A DNA stretch of 64,000 nt, from the NCBI GenBank assembly GCA_033026295.1, contig CM065171.1, positions 4,543,957 to 4,607,956 of the forward strand, given 5' to 3'. Shown piece after piece: positions 1-12,223 of this stretch. The stretch is from Channa striata (lineage: Eukaryota; Chordata; Actinopteri; Anabantiformes; Channidae). The position numbers were made by a program, and so were the translations under genes. The stretch's first letter is position 1; the number at the start of each line of letters is the position of its first letter. The notes under the pieces are model-generated. The model did no database searches and was not told where the DNA came from. It saw nothing but the letters and a program-made list of their open reading frames with translations.

Positions 1-3000
1 ATTTTAATAAGGTGAGTCAAATATTCTACATCATTTTGTTTTTTTGTAGATGTCAAACCACAGAGCAGGACACGCTTTTTTGTCACACCAAATGTAGTCA
101 TCTTGTGTGTGGTGCTTAGTGCAGCCCCACAGAAAAAAAGGTCAGATGGAACAGAGGCTTGTGCTGAAACACTGCATGTCAAAATCAGTTTTATTACAAA
201 TTTACTGCATTATTAATTTCTATTCCCCATGAATCTACATTGACAAAGTAAATTACAAATGGTTTATTGAAACCTCTACTTTGACAAAAGTATTCAGACC
301 CTTACTATTGCAGGTTTTTTAGTCGTCAATATTCATCATATTTCCAAACATCTTCAATCAAAAATGGACAGCTGGAGGGCACCAGCTCTGGCTTAGTGTG
401 AGAGGCTGTTTTCAACAATGTCGATGGAAACAGAGATCCATGTGGGTGATGATCGCTTCCTGGCTTATTTTTAGATTGAGTCAGGACAGTCTGGCAATCT
501 GATGTCAATTATCTGGCCTCTCAATTAATTTGTCTGAATGATTGAAAAGAGACATATCATGTCCTTCCGCTCAGGGTTTAACTTCTTCCAACCAGACACA
601 TTCAGAGCTCAGACACTTAAATAAACCCTACAAACTCGTCATGGCCTTTGTCTTTCAGACGCCGGCGTCCAGAGAAAGCAATTGGCGTTCATATGCACCT
701 AACAGGGGCACTGCTGTGCCTCCATCTCAGCTTCCTGCTGTCCAGCTTCTGCGCTTGGTGGCTGAGCGATAACCTGGAGAGCTGGGTTTGCCGGATGCTG
801 GGTTTCGTTTTACACTGGTCCCTCCTGGCCGCCCTCACCTGGATGGCTCTGGAGGGATTCCACCTCTACCTTCTCCTCGTCCGAGTCTTCAACATCTATG
901 TGAGGAGATACCTGCTCAAACTCAGCTTGGTGGGATGGGGTGAGTGGAGCCCGGTTGGGACAGTGGTTCTTTTCTGTGTTCAACGTGACTATCTTACAAA
1001 ATCATGTTCATAAGACATAATTAATTATATATAATAAGATGATTTTTGATTAATATTGATGATTAATATTTATTATTACAATTATCAGTGATTTTGGCAC
1101 CCAGGTACAGGTGGACATAGAGGTTTGTCATCACAAGGGGCGCAAGTAGAGCCAGGATGTGCTGAGCAGTTCTGGTATATGTCATGTTATAAGATGCACA
1201 CAAAATGAGGGAGGGATTGTGAGAGTTTCGGACCAGTGAGGAGACAGGGAGACGAGGTGTTGACTTAAGAGGTTTTTAATACTTTAATGCAATAAAAGAA
1301 AACAACACATAAATCACTCCAAGTGATAATATGGGAGAGACAAATATAACCAGTAAATTAATGATGCCCACATACCAAGACAAGTCAGGAACAGGAAGTA
1401 TTAATAAAACAAACACTACGTACAGAGGACAACAAAGGCAAAGTAAAGAATCACCCAAATCAATTGTGTCAGAGAGGACTAAACAAATATCCTAACGTCA
1501 GACCAAAAATGAAAACCAAAAACTAGAAGTTAGGCAGAACAGAAATCAGTAGTCCAAACTGGAGCGGACAGTACATTCATCAGGTGTCAGCTGATTTTTT
1601 CTAACTTGCTTTTATACACAACTCATTTGTCGTAACAAAACATTAAGTGAAAAATGTTAAGGCACGTCAAAAGCGGACACGTTTTTACCTTTTAGGCTGA
1701 TATGTTGAGCTGACGTCTGCTTTTCGCTATTAGTCTGATGTTTGGCTACCAAGCAGAGTGAGGTTCGCTGCCTGTGTGAACGGGAACACTGTGGTGGGGT
1801 CGGTATTGCACCAAGAGGAAATGAAGAACTCTATAAATAACACAGTTTTTAAAACATTCAAGAGTGAAAATGTTTTGAGTATTGTGAATGTAAATACTAA
1901 AAACTGAAAAATGCCTCAAATGCTCACACAAACATATTTTATCACCTAAAACTAAATTAATTTTGTCTGTTTCTTTTCTTTCTGCAGGTGTGCCCACACT
2001 TATTGTTGCAGTCTGTGGGATTTTAAATGTTTATGGGATATACATCCCTTCAAAAGAGGGGGATTCCAAGACCTACAATTCAACAGTACAAATGTAAGAA
2101 ATCCCTTTGTTGCTATGGTTTTAATATTTTGTTTGTACGCAGTTCATTTAGTCCAAACATCATTTTCATGTGTGTTTTAAGACTTAGAAGTGGAAATAAT
2201 GTTTTGCACAATGCAAACAAAATTTGTCCTTGTCGTGGAATATTAAGGAAAAATATCTTAATTTCCTTTTGTAAATTTGTTTACATAAACTTCTTTGGAA
2301 AGGGCAAATCATTTACACGTTTGTGGATCTTCCATTTGCATTTGCCTCCAACATCCTGTGGATATAAATTCTCACACACGTCTCCCTGTGCATGGCATTA
2401 AAAAACATTAACACATGTATCAGCCTGTTACATTGCTGTTCCTCTGGCCCAATCAGCAAGAAGAGACGTCAAACCAGTGTAAACAAGATGGAGCTAATCA
2501 ACATCCATAAATGGAAAAATATGTACACAAAGGAATTTACACTCATTTACACATTTAGACTTCAATTGTGTGCAAAAAAAACAGATAGAAGTACAAATTT
2601 CATTTGCACTCCACAAACCACAAGTTTCATTTAGAAATTATAAAACACTTGTGTACTAATTTTTTATACTAAATTAACTTCATAGAGTTAGATTTATTTC
2701 GAAACGCGGCCATTCTTTTGCTGACAAGAAGACAACTTTTCAGTACTTGATGATTTTGTTTCTTAATAACCCACAGGTGCTGGATAAGGAACGACAAGAT
2801 TCTAGTCAGCTACGTCACTACTGCAGCCTTTCCATGTCTAGTGATACTGTGTAATTCCTGCATGCTGGGCATAGTTGTGTTCAAGATGTGGGTGCTACGA
2901 GGAGGTTGCGGAGGCACAGAAAACAGCAGTACTTACAATAAAATGAACAAAGACAAGGTGTCCAGGTTATGGAAGGACTGTGCCACCGTAGTGGGCCTCA

Positions 3001-3299
3001 GCTGTGTGCTGGGTTTACCCTGGGGGCTAATGGTAGCCACCTACATCTCCCTCATTGGGATTTACCTTTTCACTATACTAAACTCCTTACAGGGTCAGTA
3101 TGTACATTATTGTCCTTTGCAGTACGACACTGGTGGTTTGCGGCTTTGTGGAAGAACTCACAGCCTTTTCTTTCTGTTTTCAGGGGTTTTTATGTTCCTG
3201 TGGTCTGTAGCCTTGAGCTGCAAGTCTCAATCTGACAACAACTCCTCAGTGAGAGACCAGTCTTCTCAGAAAATGATGACAACAAGTTTTAATAACTGA
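1..3299 (+). CDS. Adhesion G-protein-coupled receptor, G-subfamily-like, 3' part (TM1 end to C-terminus)
   Basis: Coding exons: 1-11 (tentative), 659-939, 1988-2093, 2777-3093, 3184-3299. Phases fit throughout and give about 273 residues from the second exon onward. Visible segments are TM2 (HMHLTGALLCLHLSFLL), TM3 with the family-typical W-M-x-LEG-x-HLYLL, TM4 after YLLKLSLVGWG, the ECL2 cysteine-tryptophan (CWIR) before TM5, TM6 with GLPWGL, and TM7 ending LNSLQG. The tail is short and Ser/Thr-rich with no obvious PDZ ligand. Exon layout matches the complete receptor at 23.9-31.0 kb on the other strand, so the two are probably paralogues. Adhesion GPCRs sit in the plasma membrane and signal after exposure of a tethered peptide at the GPS site; GAIN and GPS exons lie before the window. 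Mammalian GPR56/GPR97/GPR114 are the nearest families I recognise, but I cannot choose among them. Confidence 0.88.
175..310 (-). mobile_element. Possible Tc1-like transposon 3'-end relic
   Basis: Read on the minus strand, the stretch has the motif GGGTCTGAATACTT followed by T-rich sequence, which resembles the 3' untranslated end of fish Tc1-like elements. It lies in the first visible intron of the adhesion GPCR. No terminal repeat or transposase frame is convincing, so this is a weak call. Confidence 0.35.
940..1987. other. Intron of the adhesion GPCR
   Basis: Bounded by GTGAGT at 940 and CTGCAG at 1982-1987. AT-rich; I see no gene or clear repeat inside. Confidence 0.7.
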
Positions 3300-3730
3300 T
3301 TTTCACAGCTAAAACAAATGTCTTATTCATTGCTTATATTAGGCATTTACAGGCCTTTGGACTCCAGTCATATATAGTTCAAATAATAGCTAATATTTAC
3401 TTGCTATGTTGACATTCTGCTGCTTTTTCTGGTGGTTAAAGCTGCAATTGTAAAGTTTTCATTTTGTGTCAGATTGTTGTCAATTGATGTCTCTTTATGA
3501 TTATTTGATGTCTCTTTTGGATGTTTTTTTTTTTGTAGAAGGCGGCCTTCTTCAATAATCCATCAATGCAACATCTTTGCATATTCACGTAAACCATAAA
3601 ATTTACGAAATATCTTACCTAACTAGACATATTTATTTGACTAAGAGATGTTCTTAGAAGTTGATTTTTACTGTGTACAAAAATGGGTTGCAGTCACCTA
3701 CTATAGTATCTATTGAACAAAAAGACCAAC
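3300..3730. other. Convergent intergenic/3' UTR segment
   Basis: Lies between the stop codons of the adhesion GPCR (+) and the TRIM gene (-). AT-rich; presumably holds both 3' UTRs. No other feature is seen. Confidence 0.5.
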
Positions 3731-5356
3731 TCAATCAGCTTTATGAACTTCAGAGATCCTGAGAGGGGCAGAGTTGTCACCACAGTCCTTAAAGCAGGGA
3801 CTGAACAATGGGTAGAGTTTGTCGGTGAAGGAGCAGCCAGTGAACGAGTAGATAATATCTGAAGTGTCAACATCAAAAAAGGAGATCAGACCTGCCTCAA
3901 TGTCCACAAACACTCCCACCTTCTGAGGTCTCTGTCTCACAGAGAGGACGACATCAGGATCGGCAAGGGCTATGTTCTCATTTCCGTTCCTCAGCTGCAG
4001 AGTCCAGTAGCCAGCCTCCGGGCTCAGTGTGATTTGCCCTTTCCGGTTTGCCGACCCACTGGCCACTCCTAGATCCCAGTTAGTTTTCCCTTTAACCTCG
4101 ACTTCATAGTAGAATCTGCCCGAAGAGAAACTCTGCTCACTCAAGACGATAACACAATATGAAAATCTCTCTGGATTGTCTGGGAGATTCCTCTCCACAT
4201 CGTTGTGATTGACTTGTTTCCCATCGTCAGACAGGATCAGTGTAGGATGTGCTGTGTTAGGATCAAGAGTAAGGTCCACCGCAAACTGCTGCACCCTCTT
4301 CAGCTCAGCCTCAAGCAGCTTTGCAGTTCCTCTGTTGAGTGTTGCTTTGAGCTGAGCCACAGCTCTAGCCATAGTTCCCTCATAGGACGGCTGGCGAAAG
4401 CTGACTTTTGTCCAGTCTTTAGTGGGCGGAAAGGCATTCACGGATGAGAAGTTCTGGAGGACATGGAGGGGATCATCACACCCTATGAGCTGCTTCACCT
4501 CAGAGTTTCTCTTCATCAGCTTTGTGATCTCTTGGTCCAGCTCTTTGACTAACGCCTCAGCTTGCATTAATGTGGTTTTCTGCTTCACTTTGATTTGTTC
4601 AGTGACCTCAGACAGGCCGGTCTCCACAATCTGCGTCAGAGCAGTGAAGACGTCCACGCCTTCTGCTGTCTCTTTTTCTGCAGCTCCTTTGCTGAGCTTG
4701 GCAGTGTTTATGAGCTCCTGTAATTTCGCCTTTCTCTCCTGGATCATCTGATCAAATTTAACTTCTGCCTTCACCAGCTCACTTTTCTTCTCCTCACATT
4801 CTTCTTTCAGAGGAACAATATCATGACCCTCGTGTTCAGATTTGTAACAGAGCTGACAAACAGACACCTGGTCAGTCCTGCAGAACAGCTCCATGAATTC
4901 ATCATGCATTGTGCAGATTCTGCCTTCTAGGTTATAAAGAGGGTTAACAAGCCTGTGTCTTTTTAGACTTGATACAGTTTGATGTCGCTCCAAGTGAGTT
5001 TGACAATATGAAGACAGACACACCAGGCAGGACTTGAAAGCCTTCAATTTGATCCCAGTGCAGGCATCACAGAAAACCTGGCCCGCTTTGGGATCCTCTT
5101 TGGGTTGCAACAATACCGCCTGTTTGAACTGAGAAGCCATCTCGGATATGAAAATATTAACATGCACCTCAGTTATTGTGTCAAAAAGCCTTTTACACAT
5201 GGGACACTTACATTTTCGATTGACTCTCCAGTTATAAGTGATACAGTTTTTGCAAAAGGTGTGTCCGCATGGTATGGTGACGGGAGTGGTGTACACATCC
5301 AGGCAGATAGGGCACAGAAAGTTCTCTTCAAACAGCATACAGGTGACAGCCGACAT
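3731..5356 (-). CDS. TRIM E3 ubiquitin ligase (RING, B-boxes, coiled coil, PRY-SPRY)
   Basis: Single-exon CDS of 541 residues. RING: C15, C18, C30, H32, C35, C38, C51, C54 (C3HC4 pattern). A B-box1-like zinc region starts C96/C99, and B-box2 starts C148/H151. Residues about 185-300 are rich in K, E, L and Q and look like the coiled coil. PRY starts at about 360 with LDPNTAHPTLILSDDGK, and SPRY follows with WTL (450-452) and YPLFSPC (514-520). This order is typical of the fish TRIM39-like / bloodthirsty-related group, cytosolic ligases that dimerise through the coiled coil and recognise targets through SPRY. A minus-strand acceptor at 5367-5368 puts 10 nt of 5' UTR on this exon, and a donor at 5539-5544 suggests an upstream non-coding exon. 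All key zinc ligands are present. The exact orthologue is unresolved because this family is expanded in fish. Confidence 0.93.
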   Translation of the reverse strand: MSAVTCMLFEENFLCPICLDVYTTPVTIPCGHTFCKNCITYNWRVNRKCKCPMCKRLFDTITEVHVNIFISEMASQFKQAVLLQPKEDPKAGQVFCDACTGIKLKAFKSCLVCLSSYCQTHLERHQTVSSLKRHRLVNPLYNLEGRICTMHDEFMELFCRTDQVSVCQLCYKSEHEGHDIVPLKEECEEKKSELVKAEVKFDQMIQERKAKLQELINTAKLSKGAAEKETAEGVDVFTALTQIVETGLSEVTEQIKVKQKTTLMQAEALVKELDQEITKLMKRNSEVKQLIGCDDPLHVLQNFSSVNAFPPTKDWTKVSFRQPSYEGTMARAVAQLKATLNRGTAKLLEAELKRVQQFAVDLTLDPNTAHPTLILSDDGKQVNHNDVERNLPDNPERFSYCVIVLSEQSFSSGRFYYEVEVKGKTNWDLGVASGSANRKGQITLSPEAGYWTLQLRNGNENIALADPDVVLSVRQRPQKVGVFVDIEAGLISFFDVDTSDIIYSFTGCSFTDKLYPLFSPCFKDCGDNSAPLRISEVHKAD

Positions 5357-5544
5357 GTTGGAGCCACTTAAAGTAGAGATATAAAAAAATATATCAGCAT
5401 CAAATACTAAAAACTACAATCACAAGAATATAAGTTAAAGCTATTGGGAACAATACTTTTCCGAAAATGTAAATCTATCATGTAAAAGGCCTCATTCACA
5501 ATACACATGGAAGTTTGGTTAATTTAAACAGATTTTGTACTTAC

Positions 5545-5700
5545 ATTTTCATCTGCAGAAAAGTGAGCCTTGTAAAATGCTGGAAGCACCCAGGGTTTCC
5601 TTGTGAAAGCAGAGACCTCTGTTGTCTTCTGCTGACCAGCTCTCACTTATCGGAACCTTAAATGACAATGGCGGGGGATTTAAGTCCTCTTGGCCGTCTT
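5545..5700 (-). promoter_or_regulatory. Probable non-coding first exon and promoter area of the TRIM gene
   Basis: A minus-strand donor (GTAAGT, complement of 5539-5544) would end an exon at 5545, matching the acceptor just before the TRIM start codon. The transcription start is not resolved, and I see no certain TATA box or interferon-response element. Confidence 0.45.
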
Positions 5701-7269
5701 GCTCCTCCTCTTGGTATGTTTAAACTCATCACAAGTCAACCCCCACAGAGTCTCTTCTTTACACCTTCTGTTTTTGCTGTTTACTCCTAAAGACAATGTA
5801 GCTCATTTGCAAAAGGTGTGCTTAGCATGATAAAATCACTGGAGCTGCTCCACAAGACCGACCTGACGTGTATGTGTGAGGAAACTCCGGCCACATTAAA
5901 ACAGAAAGCCACTGAGCTGAGCAGACACAAATAAAGACAAAGATATTGAAAAAAAATGCTTAAAAATTGTGTTAATTTAAAGCGCGCATCAGTGACATCA
6001 TCAATGACATCTATATTTGCCTTTGAAGTCTGTCTAAACAGTTGTCAAGGAAATAAATGTTTGTATTGCTGTTTGTATTAAGGAGCAACAAGTTGGTAGA
6101 GCTGGCTGGTTCTTTGGATTTTGGTTATCGTCGCAATATGATCTGTGGAATGGGTTTGTTATCAGCACGGCTGTGGAACCTAGCTTCAATCCTTTATAAT
6201 AAGACAACCTCTGGAGTGAATAATTTTTGGACCATGGAAATACTATAACAAAGTCAATCTTAACATAATAATGAATAATTCTAGTTCATATGTGGACATA
6301 TTTTAGCGTATGAACGTCATAATTGGAAACTAAATGATCACAGTTACATTTTATAGGGCTTTTATGAGAGCAGGTTACATGGCATCCATATCATCAGCAC
6401 AAACCAAGCTTAAAAAGCTTGATGTAGAACAACGCAGGCTCTCTGAATTTGTAGTGGAGCTTTTTTAAAAATCACAGTTGTCTGTGATACAAATGGAAAT
6501 GAGAGAGACGCCTCAGTGCATTGGAACCAAAGGTTAATACATCCTACATAAATTTGAAAAAGTCACTCTTACACGTATATCTATTAGAATTCATCAGTGT
6601 CCTCCTTCTTAAACAAAAGGATTCATTAACAACTAGTTGTTAATCAAATAAGCCGGTGGAGCCAGAGAAGCCCCCTCCCAGCTGCAGTCAGCAGGAGATG
6701 TTCAGCCCCCGCCGGTTCCCAAAGCAGTAAGCGAATACTACAGAAAGAAATGCATGCAGACACACTGAATGCAAAAACACATACGAAAATATCTTTTGTG
6801 ACATTTTAATGCAAAAGTAAGTTTTGGACACCAGCATTTTGTAACCTACATTTTAGGTTCAGGAAAACAGCTTATCGGTTTGTTTGGGTTAAAATAAGCT
6901 TGAAGAATAAATCCTACAAAACATGATTAGCTCTTTGTCATTTTTATTTGGTAAGAGTAGCTCCAGGGGGGAAAAGCCTGACTTCTGCTACATACAGATT
7001 AACTACTGTTAATACTGCTTGTGTCTGTTCCTGCTTATGAGGGTCAAACAAAAATTAAGAATTATGTGCCAAAAGTTTGTCAATAACAAAAAGAAAAAGA
7101 AAAAATAAGACATTTTTACAAAATACAAAGACAGATTGGCAAAGCTAGAACATGGGGCAGGAAGAACAAGACACTTACTACTCGTCCTTGAATCTATAAA
7201 CACAGAAGACCAAGTCCTGGCGAGCAGTTTTTTTTTTTTTCAATTTCCACACTTAGTTTTTCAGAACAG
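5701..7269. other. Intergenic, no gene seen
   Basis: AT-rich sequence with short unsupported ORFs only. No domain, RNA gene or recognised repeat. Confidence 0.5.
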
Positions 7270-8110
7270 TCTTGGTCACGGTCACTTCACAGAAACAGCA
7301 CTCCAGACGGTCGCAGAATCCCTTCAGGCTGTGAATGCTGCAGGTCAATCTTCTGTCTTATTTCTATTCAGTCCATCTGCAGCCTTTGACGCTGTGAACC
7401 ATCAGATCCTCTTGTCTGCACTCTATGACTTGGGCATCTCTGGATCAGCTCTAGCCCGGCTTCAGCCTTTCTTATCTGGATCAACTTATCTGGTGTGTTG
7501 CAGGAGCTCAGTTCTTGGTCTTTTTTTTTCTATGAGTTCTATCATCCACTCAAATGGCTTTTCCCATCATTGCTATGCTGACGACAGACTGCTCTTCCTG
7601 TCCTTTCCACTGGATGACTCCACTGTCTTATCACGCATCTCTAACCTGTGTCTGTGACATCTCTACATGGGTCACAAAGACAACTTTAGTTCTAAGACTA
7701 AACCCCTGATCCAAAATGTGGCAGCACGCCTAATGTTTATTCAGCCAAAAGGGCTCCTGTCACACCGCTCTTCAGATCTGTACACTGGCTTCCTGTTGTT
7801 GCCCAGATTAGGTTCAAAGCTCTGTCTCTTGCTGACACAGTCGTCAAATCAACAGCTCCAGCTTACCTCAACTGCCTTCACTCTGCCAACAAACAAAGTT
7901 TGGTGGTCTCGGCCGCATACATCAGCTCAGTGATCCCACAATGGTAGAACGAGGTTTCCTTTCTGCTCTTTCTTGCACTTGCGTCTCATGCAACAAAGAC
8001 ACTTCTTCTGGTAGCACTTTGCTTTGATGATATGTCATTGACTTAGATTGAAGCCGCTTTGGATAAAAGCGTCTGCCAAATGACACAAGTACATATGTGG
8101 CCATGCACAC
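7270..8110 (+). mobile_element. Decayed non-LTR retrotransposon (CR1/L2-like), reverse transcriptase and 3' tail
   Basis: Broken frames carry reverse-transcriptase signatures. One frame reads SAAFDAVNHQILLSALYDLG near 7370-7430 and a second reads CYADDRLLF near 7573-7600, the catalytic Y-x-DD box. Downstream, LIQNVAARLMF near 7710 resembles the C-terminal region of these elements. The 3' tail at about 8050-8085 has the motif TTTGGATAAAAGCGTCTGCC, found in many fish LINE and SINE tails. Frameshifts and missing 5' parts make it inactive. A second copy of the tail lies near 13.31-13.47 kb. Confidence 0.8.
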
Positions 8111-8299
8111 ACACTGTGATAAACCTGAAACAGCAACACACATAATTAATAAAGAATGGAACTTACATCTCAATTAAATAAAAAAAAATAACATCATACT
8201 AAGGAGTTTTCTAGGAAAGAATATTTAAATATTTAAACATTAAAGCAGATGAGAAACAAAAATCGTTTTAACCTAATGGCCCAGTCCAGTAGGTGGCAG

Positions 8300-8433
8300 T
8301 AATGTGCTTGTAAACGTAGTCCGACATTAAAAGTCAAAGAAGAAGAAAAAAAAAGAAGAGGAAGAAGAAGGAGGAAATAAAGAAGACGCCATCCTCTCAA
8401 CTGACTGCTAGCAAAACCCAACAGAGTGACAGT
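8300..8433 (+). promoter_or_regulatory. slc7a6os promoter/5' UTR with a purine tract
   Basis: A GAA/GGA-rich purine tract (about 8335-8388) lies just before the start codon. GC content rises from here into exon 1 and the start of intron 1. The transcription start is not fixed. Confidence 0.45.
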
Positions 8434-11400
8434 ATGGATCCAAATACGACCATCCTGAGAGTCAAAAGAAAAAGGGGGACCGACCCGGCAGATGCTTTGT
8501 TGTTGGCGTGCAAACGCATCCGCCCGGAAGCGTCCCAGAGTTCGGGAGAAACGGTACCGGAGCCCAGCGAAGCCGAGGTGGAAAACTCTGTGTTCAAACT
8601 CGTGGCGACGGTAGCGACACAGGTGAGAGGCCGAAGGGAGGCTGCAGCCACCGGGGGGGCTACTGGGGAGGCCACCGGGCTAGTTTCAAAATTAACACGT
8701 TGCCGCTACAAACGTGACCTTTAAGAAATGGAGAATAGATAATAGATAAACGCCGGACATTCTGTGCTAGCGTCGGGCTAACGCTTCGTGTCAACAGGAG
8801 CTGAACCAGCAGCTTTAGCGTCTTGCTAACGTTAGCTCACATTACTTTTGGCTCACGTCAGCCGAGGCCTCAAAATTGAATTTCATTCAAAGCTGTAATA
8901 GTTTTAACATTAGAATTTATTTAAATACTTAACGTTACATGTAAATTCACATCCATCTCCAAATTTGCTTACCTGCGCTAAAGGTGAAAGGTTGGTTGAC
9001 GTTTTTTGCAAAAGTGACCTTAAAACAAGTGTATGGCTTATTAATAATTGTGGTATACATATAGTACATGTATTTACTTGGCTTTTGTTTTTAAAAAAAT
9101 GATTTGATTGATTTGGAACATGTCTGGATTTTTCTATGTATGTATGCATCTGCCTGTATATTTGAATTTGTTTTAATTTCTGGCTGTCAAATGCAAATGT
9201 CTTCTAATTTCCACGTATGTGCCCTCTCACCTTTTGTCTTCTTACCCCCAGGATGCTCCTGTTCAGACGCAGGTTCGACAGGCGTTGGCTCGGCCTCGCG
9301 TGGCCCATGCACTGCGGCCCTCCGCTGCAAGTTCACAACGGATCACGGGGGACCTACGCAGCACAAAGTGGAGCACGCGGAGGGAGGAACGCTACAGGTT
9401 ACTTTCAAGCCACCGCGCAGGGCTGGGAAGCCCAGCTGAGCAGCAGAACTCCCAGACAGGGTTATCAGAGGGCGTAGAGGAAACTGGCAAAGAGCAGGCC
9501 AAATGTTGGGGTATTGGTGAAATCCAGGTAGTTGATCTCATACATGAGAATCTAGAGGAACAGGACAGCTCTTCTGCAAAAGTAAGTCTGATAAGATATG
9601 CACAATAAAAGCAGAACTGTTTAATTGTGTCTTTTTTTTCTTTGAGAAAAGGAACATAAACTTCAAAAGCCAGTAGTTTTTGAAGCACTTCACTAACTAG
9701 TTTTTAAGTTATTGTTATGTACAAGGTCCTGAGGAAAGCTAACTGTAAGTAATGGGTTGGCTTGTTCCAGGTGGCAGATCAAATTTGGTAATTTTTTTTT
9801 GGGTTTAGATTTCTGCCACAACTTGCATTGTATGATTTTACTTTTTTTTAAAGTGTGATCTTGGCCTTCCACCATCCTGTTGTTGCCCAACATTGACTTC
9901 CTTAGCCAGTTAAAATATGGCTTTACACTTTGACATTATGCCTACATAGCAAGGGAAACATGAGCAGCATGTATCAGAGCAGCAGCTTCCGTGCTCTGTG
10001 TCTCTATGCTCGAGGGCTTCAGGCACACAATCCTTTGAAAGCGTTTTGAGTCATTGTGGTTACCGATGTATAAATGTACACTAAATACAGAAGATGCATA
10101 TCTGCTGGAGGTGTGAGACTGATAGCTTAAAAATGCGGTTGAATTACTTTCTTTGTTGACAAATTAAGAAACAACAGCCTTGATCCTCCATCGGAACTTG
10201 TTGGTAGTGTGAATTTTTGTAACCGGCGTGAGTCATATTTAGCTCTGTGTTTGTAGTTTAAGTCAGTCAAGTCTCATTAGTTTAAGATGACACCTGCAGG
10301 TAGAGAAATGTGAAACACAGCTATAGTTGTATATGGATTATTTTGTTTGTAGAAAAAACAAATTGATAATTTTATCCAATTAATTTCCCTCAACACCTTT
10401 CTATCATTGGATAAAGGCGCCCGTTTTCAACCATTTTTTGTAAATTTCTGACAGAAATGACATGGACACATACACACACTAAACAGCTGACGGTTGCACT
10501 TTTTAAAATCTTTGTCAAGGTTTGTGTGTTAGCACAAAGAAAATTGGATAAATCTTCACCTATGTTCCAAGTCACATTTCATTAGGTTCACAATCGTACA
10601 TAACAATTGTGAGCTGTAACTCCTATTGCCCAAATTTCAGCGATTTTTAAAGAATTTGAGCAGATGTATACTAAATTCTATTGGAATACATACAACTTTC
10701 CCAATGTTTTCCTGGTTGCCAAAAATTTTTTCCTGTCAACCTGTTCATCAATGTAGCCCTGGTTTACAGTGTGAGTTTTTCTGTGTTCTCAAGATTGGTT
10801 AGCCAGTTTAAAGTTAAAAGTTGACATATTATTTAACACTGCAAACATGGATCTTGAGTACTGGTTAATTCTTTTTTCTCCTGTGTGTCTAAACATGTAG
10901 TCCTCAGATCCTGAAGTAATCCTTTGTAACAACACTAAGATGCTGCGTGAGCGTCTGAGCGTATCTGGAGAAAGGGTGGGAGAAGAACACCGAGAGCAGG
11001 ATGATGACTACGTCTACGATCTCTACTACCAGGAAACGGTCACGCCAGGATGGATCCAGGACATCCTGTCTGTCAGGGCCTACGCCGATGAGGGAGAACT
11101 GGTGTGTGTGGATGGATGGACAGGCGGATGAATGAGTGCTGAAATCAGAGTGAGTGAATGAAGAAATGGGTGGCGTAGAGTAGACATGGGTCATTCCGCT
11201 AGTTTTGAACTTTATTCCTGCTCCTGCTTTCTAGCTTAAAGTCTGTGAACAGAGGTAAAACTTCCAGACAAACGTGTTAATGTTGGTCGTAGGTACCTGA
11301 CCTTGTGGTTCATGAAGAGGAGGTGTATGAAGACGAGGATGATGAAAATGAGGAAGGCAACTGGAGAAATGACTATCCCGATGAGGAAAGTGACGCAGAC

Positions 11401-12223
11401 AGTGACAGAGAGGAACGTTATGGTGGTATGTACTAAAGCTTTTTTAAGGGAGAAGAAATGCTTTATGAATAAAAGATAACACAGGCTTCACATGCAAAAT
11501 TCTGCCCTGCCCAGGTTATGAGACAGGGTGAAGAAGGTTCAAGACACTAACGAGTTTAACTAGACTCCTGCTAACTGTTGTGAAAATGGTCTCAGCTGAA
11601 GCAAAGAGACCACACTAGTGCCAAAGTGAAATGTGGCCAGTGAGATGTGCACTCACTGGCCATTTTATTAGGTACACCTGTACAACCTGAAGCAATTGAG
11701 TACAGCAGCTCTGTCATGAATTCTACTTTTCAAGGTTATAATTTCTCCATTTGACCTCAATAAACTTTAATTTTGATCTAAAGTTTTTTTTTCCTTTTAG
11801 GCAATAAACAAAAAAAAGTTTAATTTTAAATGGCACGTTTTTTTATTTCCCAGAAAGTTGAGATCTAAATGAAAACATGTGACGCTCTGCTGTGTTTACA
11901 ACTGCTCTCTACGTCTTTGTTCATATTGTATGAGACCTGTTGGACTGGATAGACTTATCCTTCTCTGAATCATCAATAGGTGACAACACATCGTTGATGT
12001 GTGTGTTTAGAGGGACAACATTAAGTGTATTTATAATAATTTCACTGCCCACACATTTCCAAACATTCCTCATTTTTCTGCCTTCCCTTACACAGTCTAC
12101 TGGGAGGAGGAGCACTCGTACAGCCGCAGGAGCTGGGAGCGCTACCAGAGGGACGTTCTCCACGACCTGGACAACCATGGCGAAGATGACGAGGAGGACG
12201 CCAACAAATATGATTCCGATTGA
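8434..12223 (+). CDS. slc7a6os: SLC7A6OS / Iwr1-family RNA polymerase II nuclear import factor
   Basis: Five coding exons: 8434-8622, 9252-9581, 10901-11101, 11293-11425, 12096-12223. They total 981 nt (326 aa), close to the mammalian protein. The N-terminus holds a basic VLRVKRKR followed by DALLLACKR. Exon 2 has ERYRLLSS and VVDLIHEN. Exon 3 carries the diagnostic Iwr1 block DDDYVYDLYYQETVTPGW. Exons 4 and 5 are strongly acidic (EDEDDENEE) and end NKYDSD. Iwr1 proteins bind assembled RNA polymerase II and direct its nuclear import; that role is family knowledge, not seen here. The convergent neighbour slc7a6 gives the gene its name (opposite strand) and supports the call. Possible poly(A) signals AATAAA are at 12503, 12957 and 12996. 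Confidence 0.95.
11650..11770 (+). repeat. Short teleost MITE-like repeat, partial
   Basis: Starts CACTCACTGGCC and continues TTTATTAGGTACACCTG, matching one end of the element at 51.94-52.26 kb. It lies in the last intron of slc7a6os; the other end is not clear. Confidence 0.55.

Noticed and set aside
4205..4751. Plus-strand ORFs across the TRIM gene
   Set aside because: Antisense shadows of the coiled-coil coding region.
8397..8675. 92-codon minus-strand ORF
   Set aside because: Antisense of slc7a6os exon 1 in GC-rich DNA.
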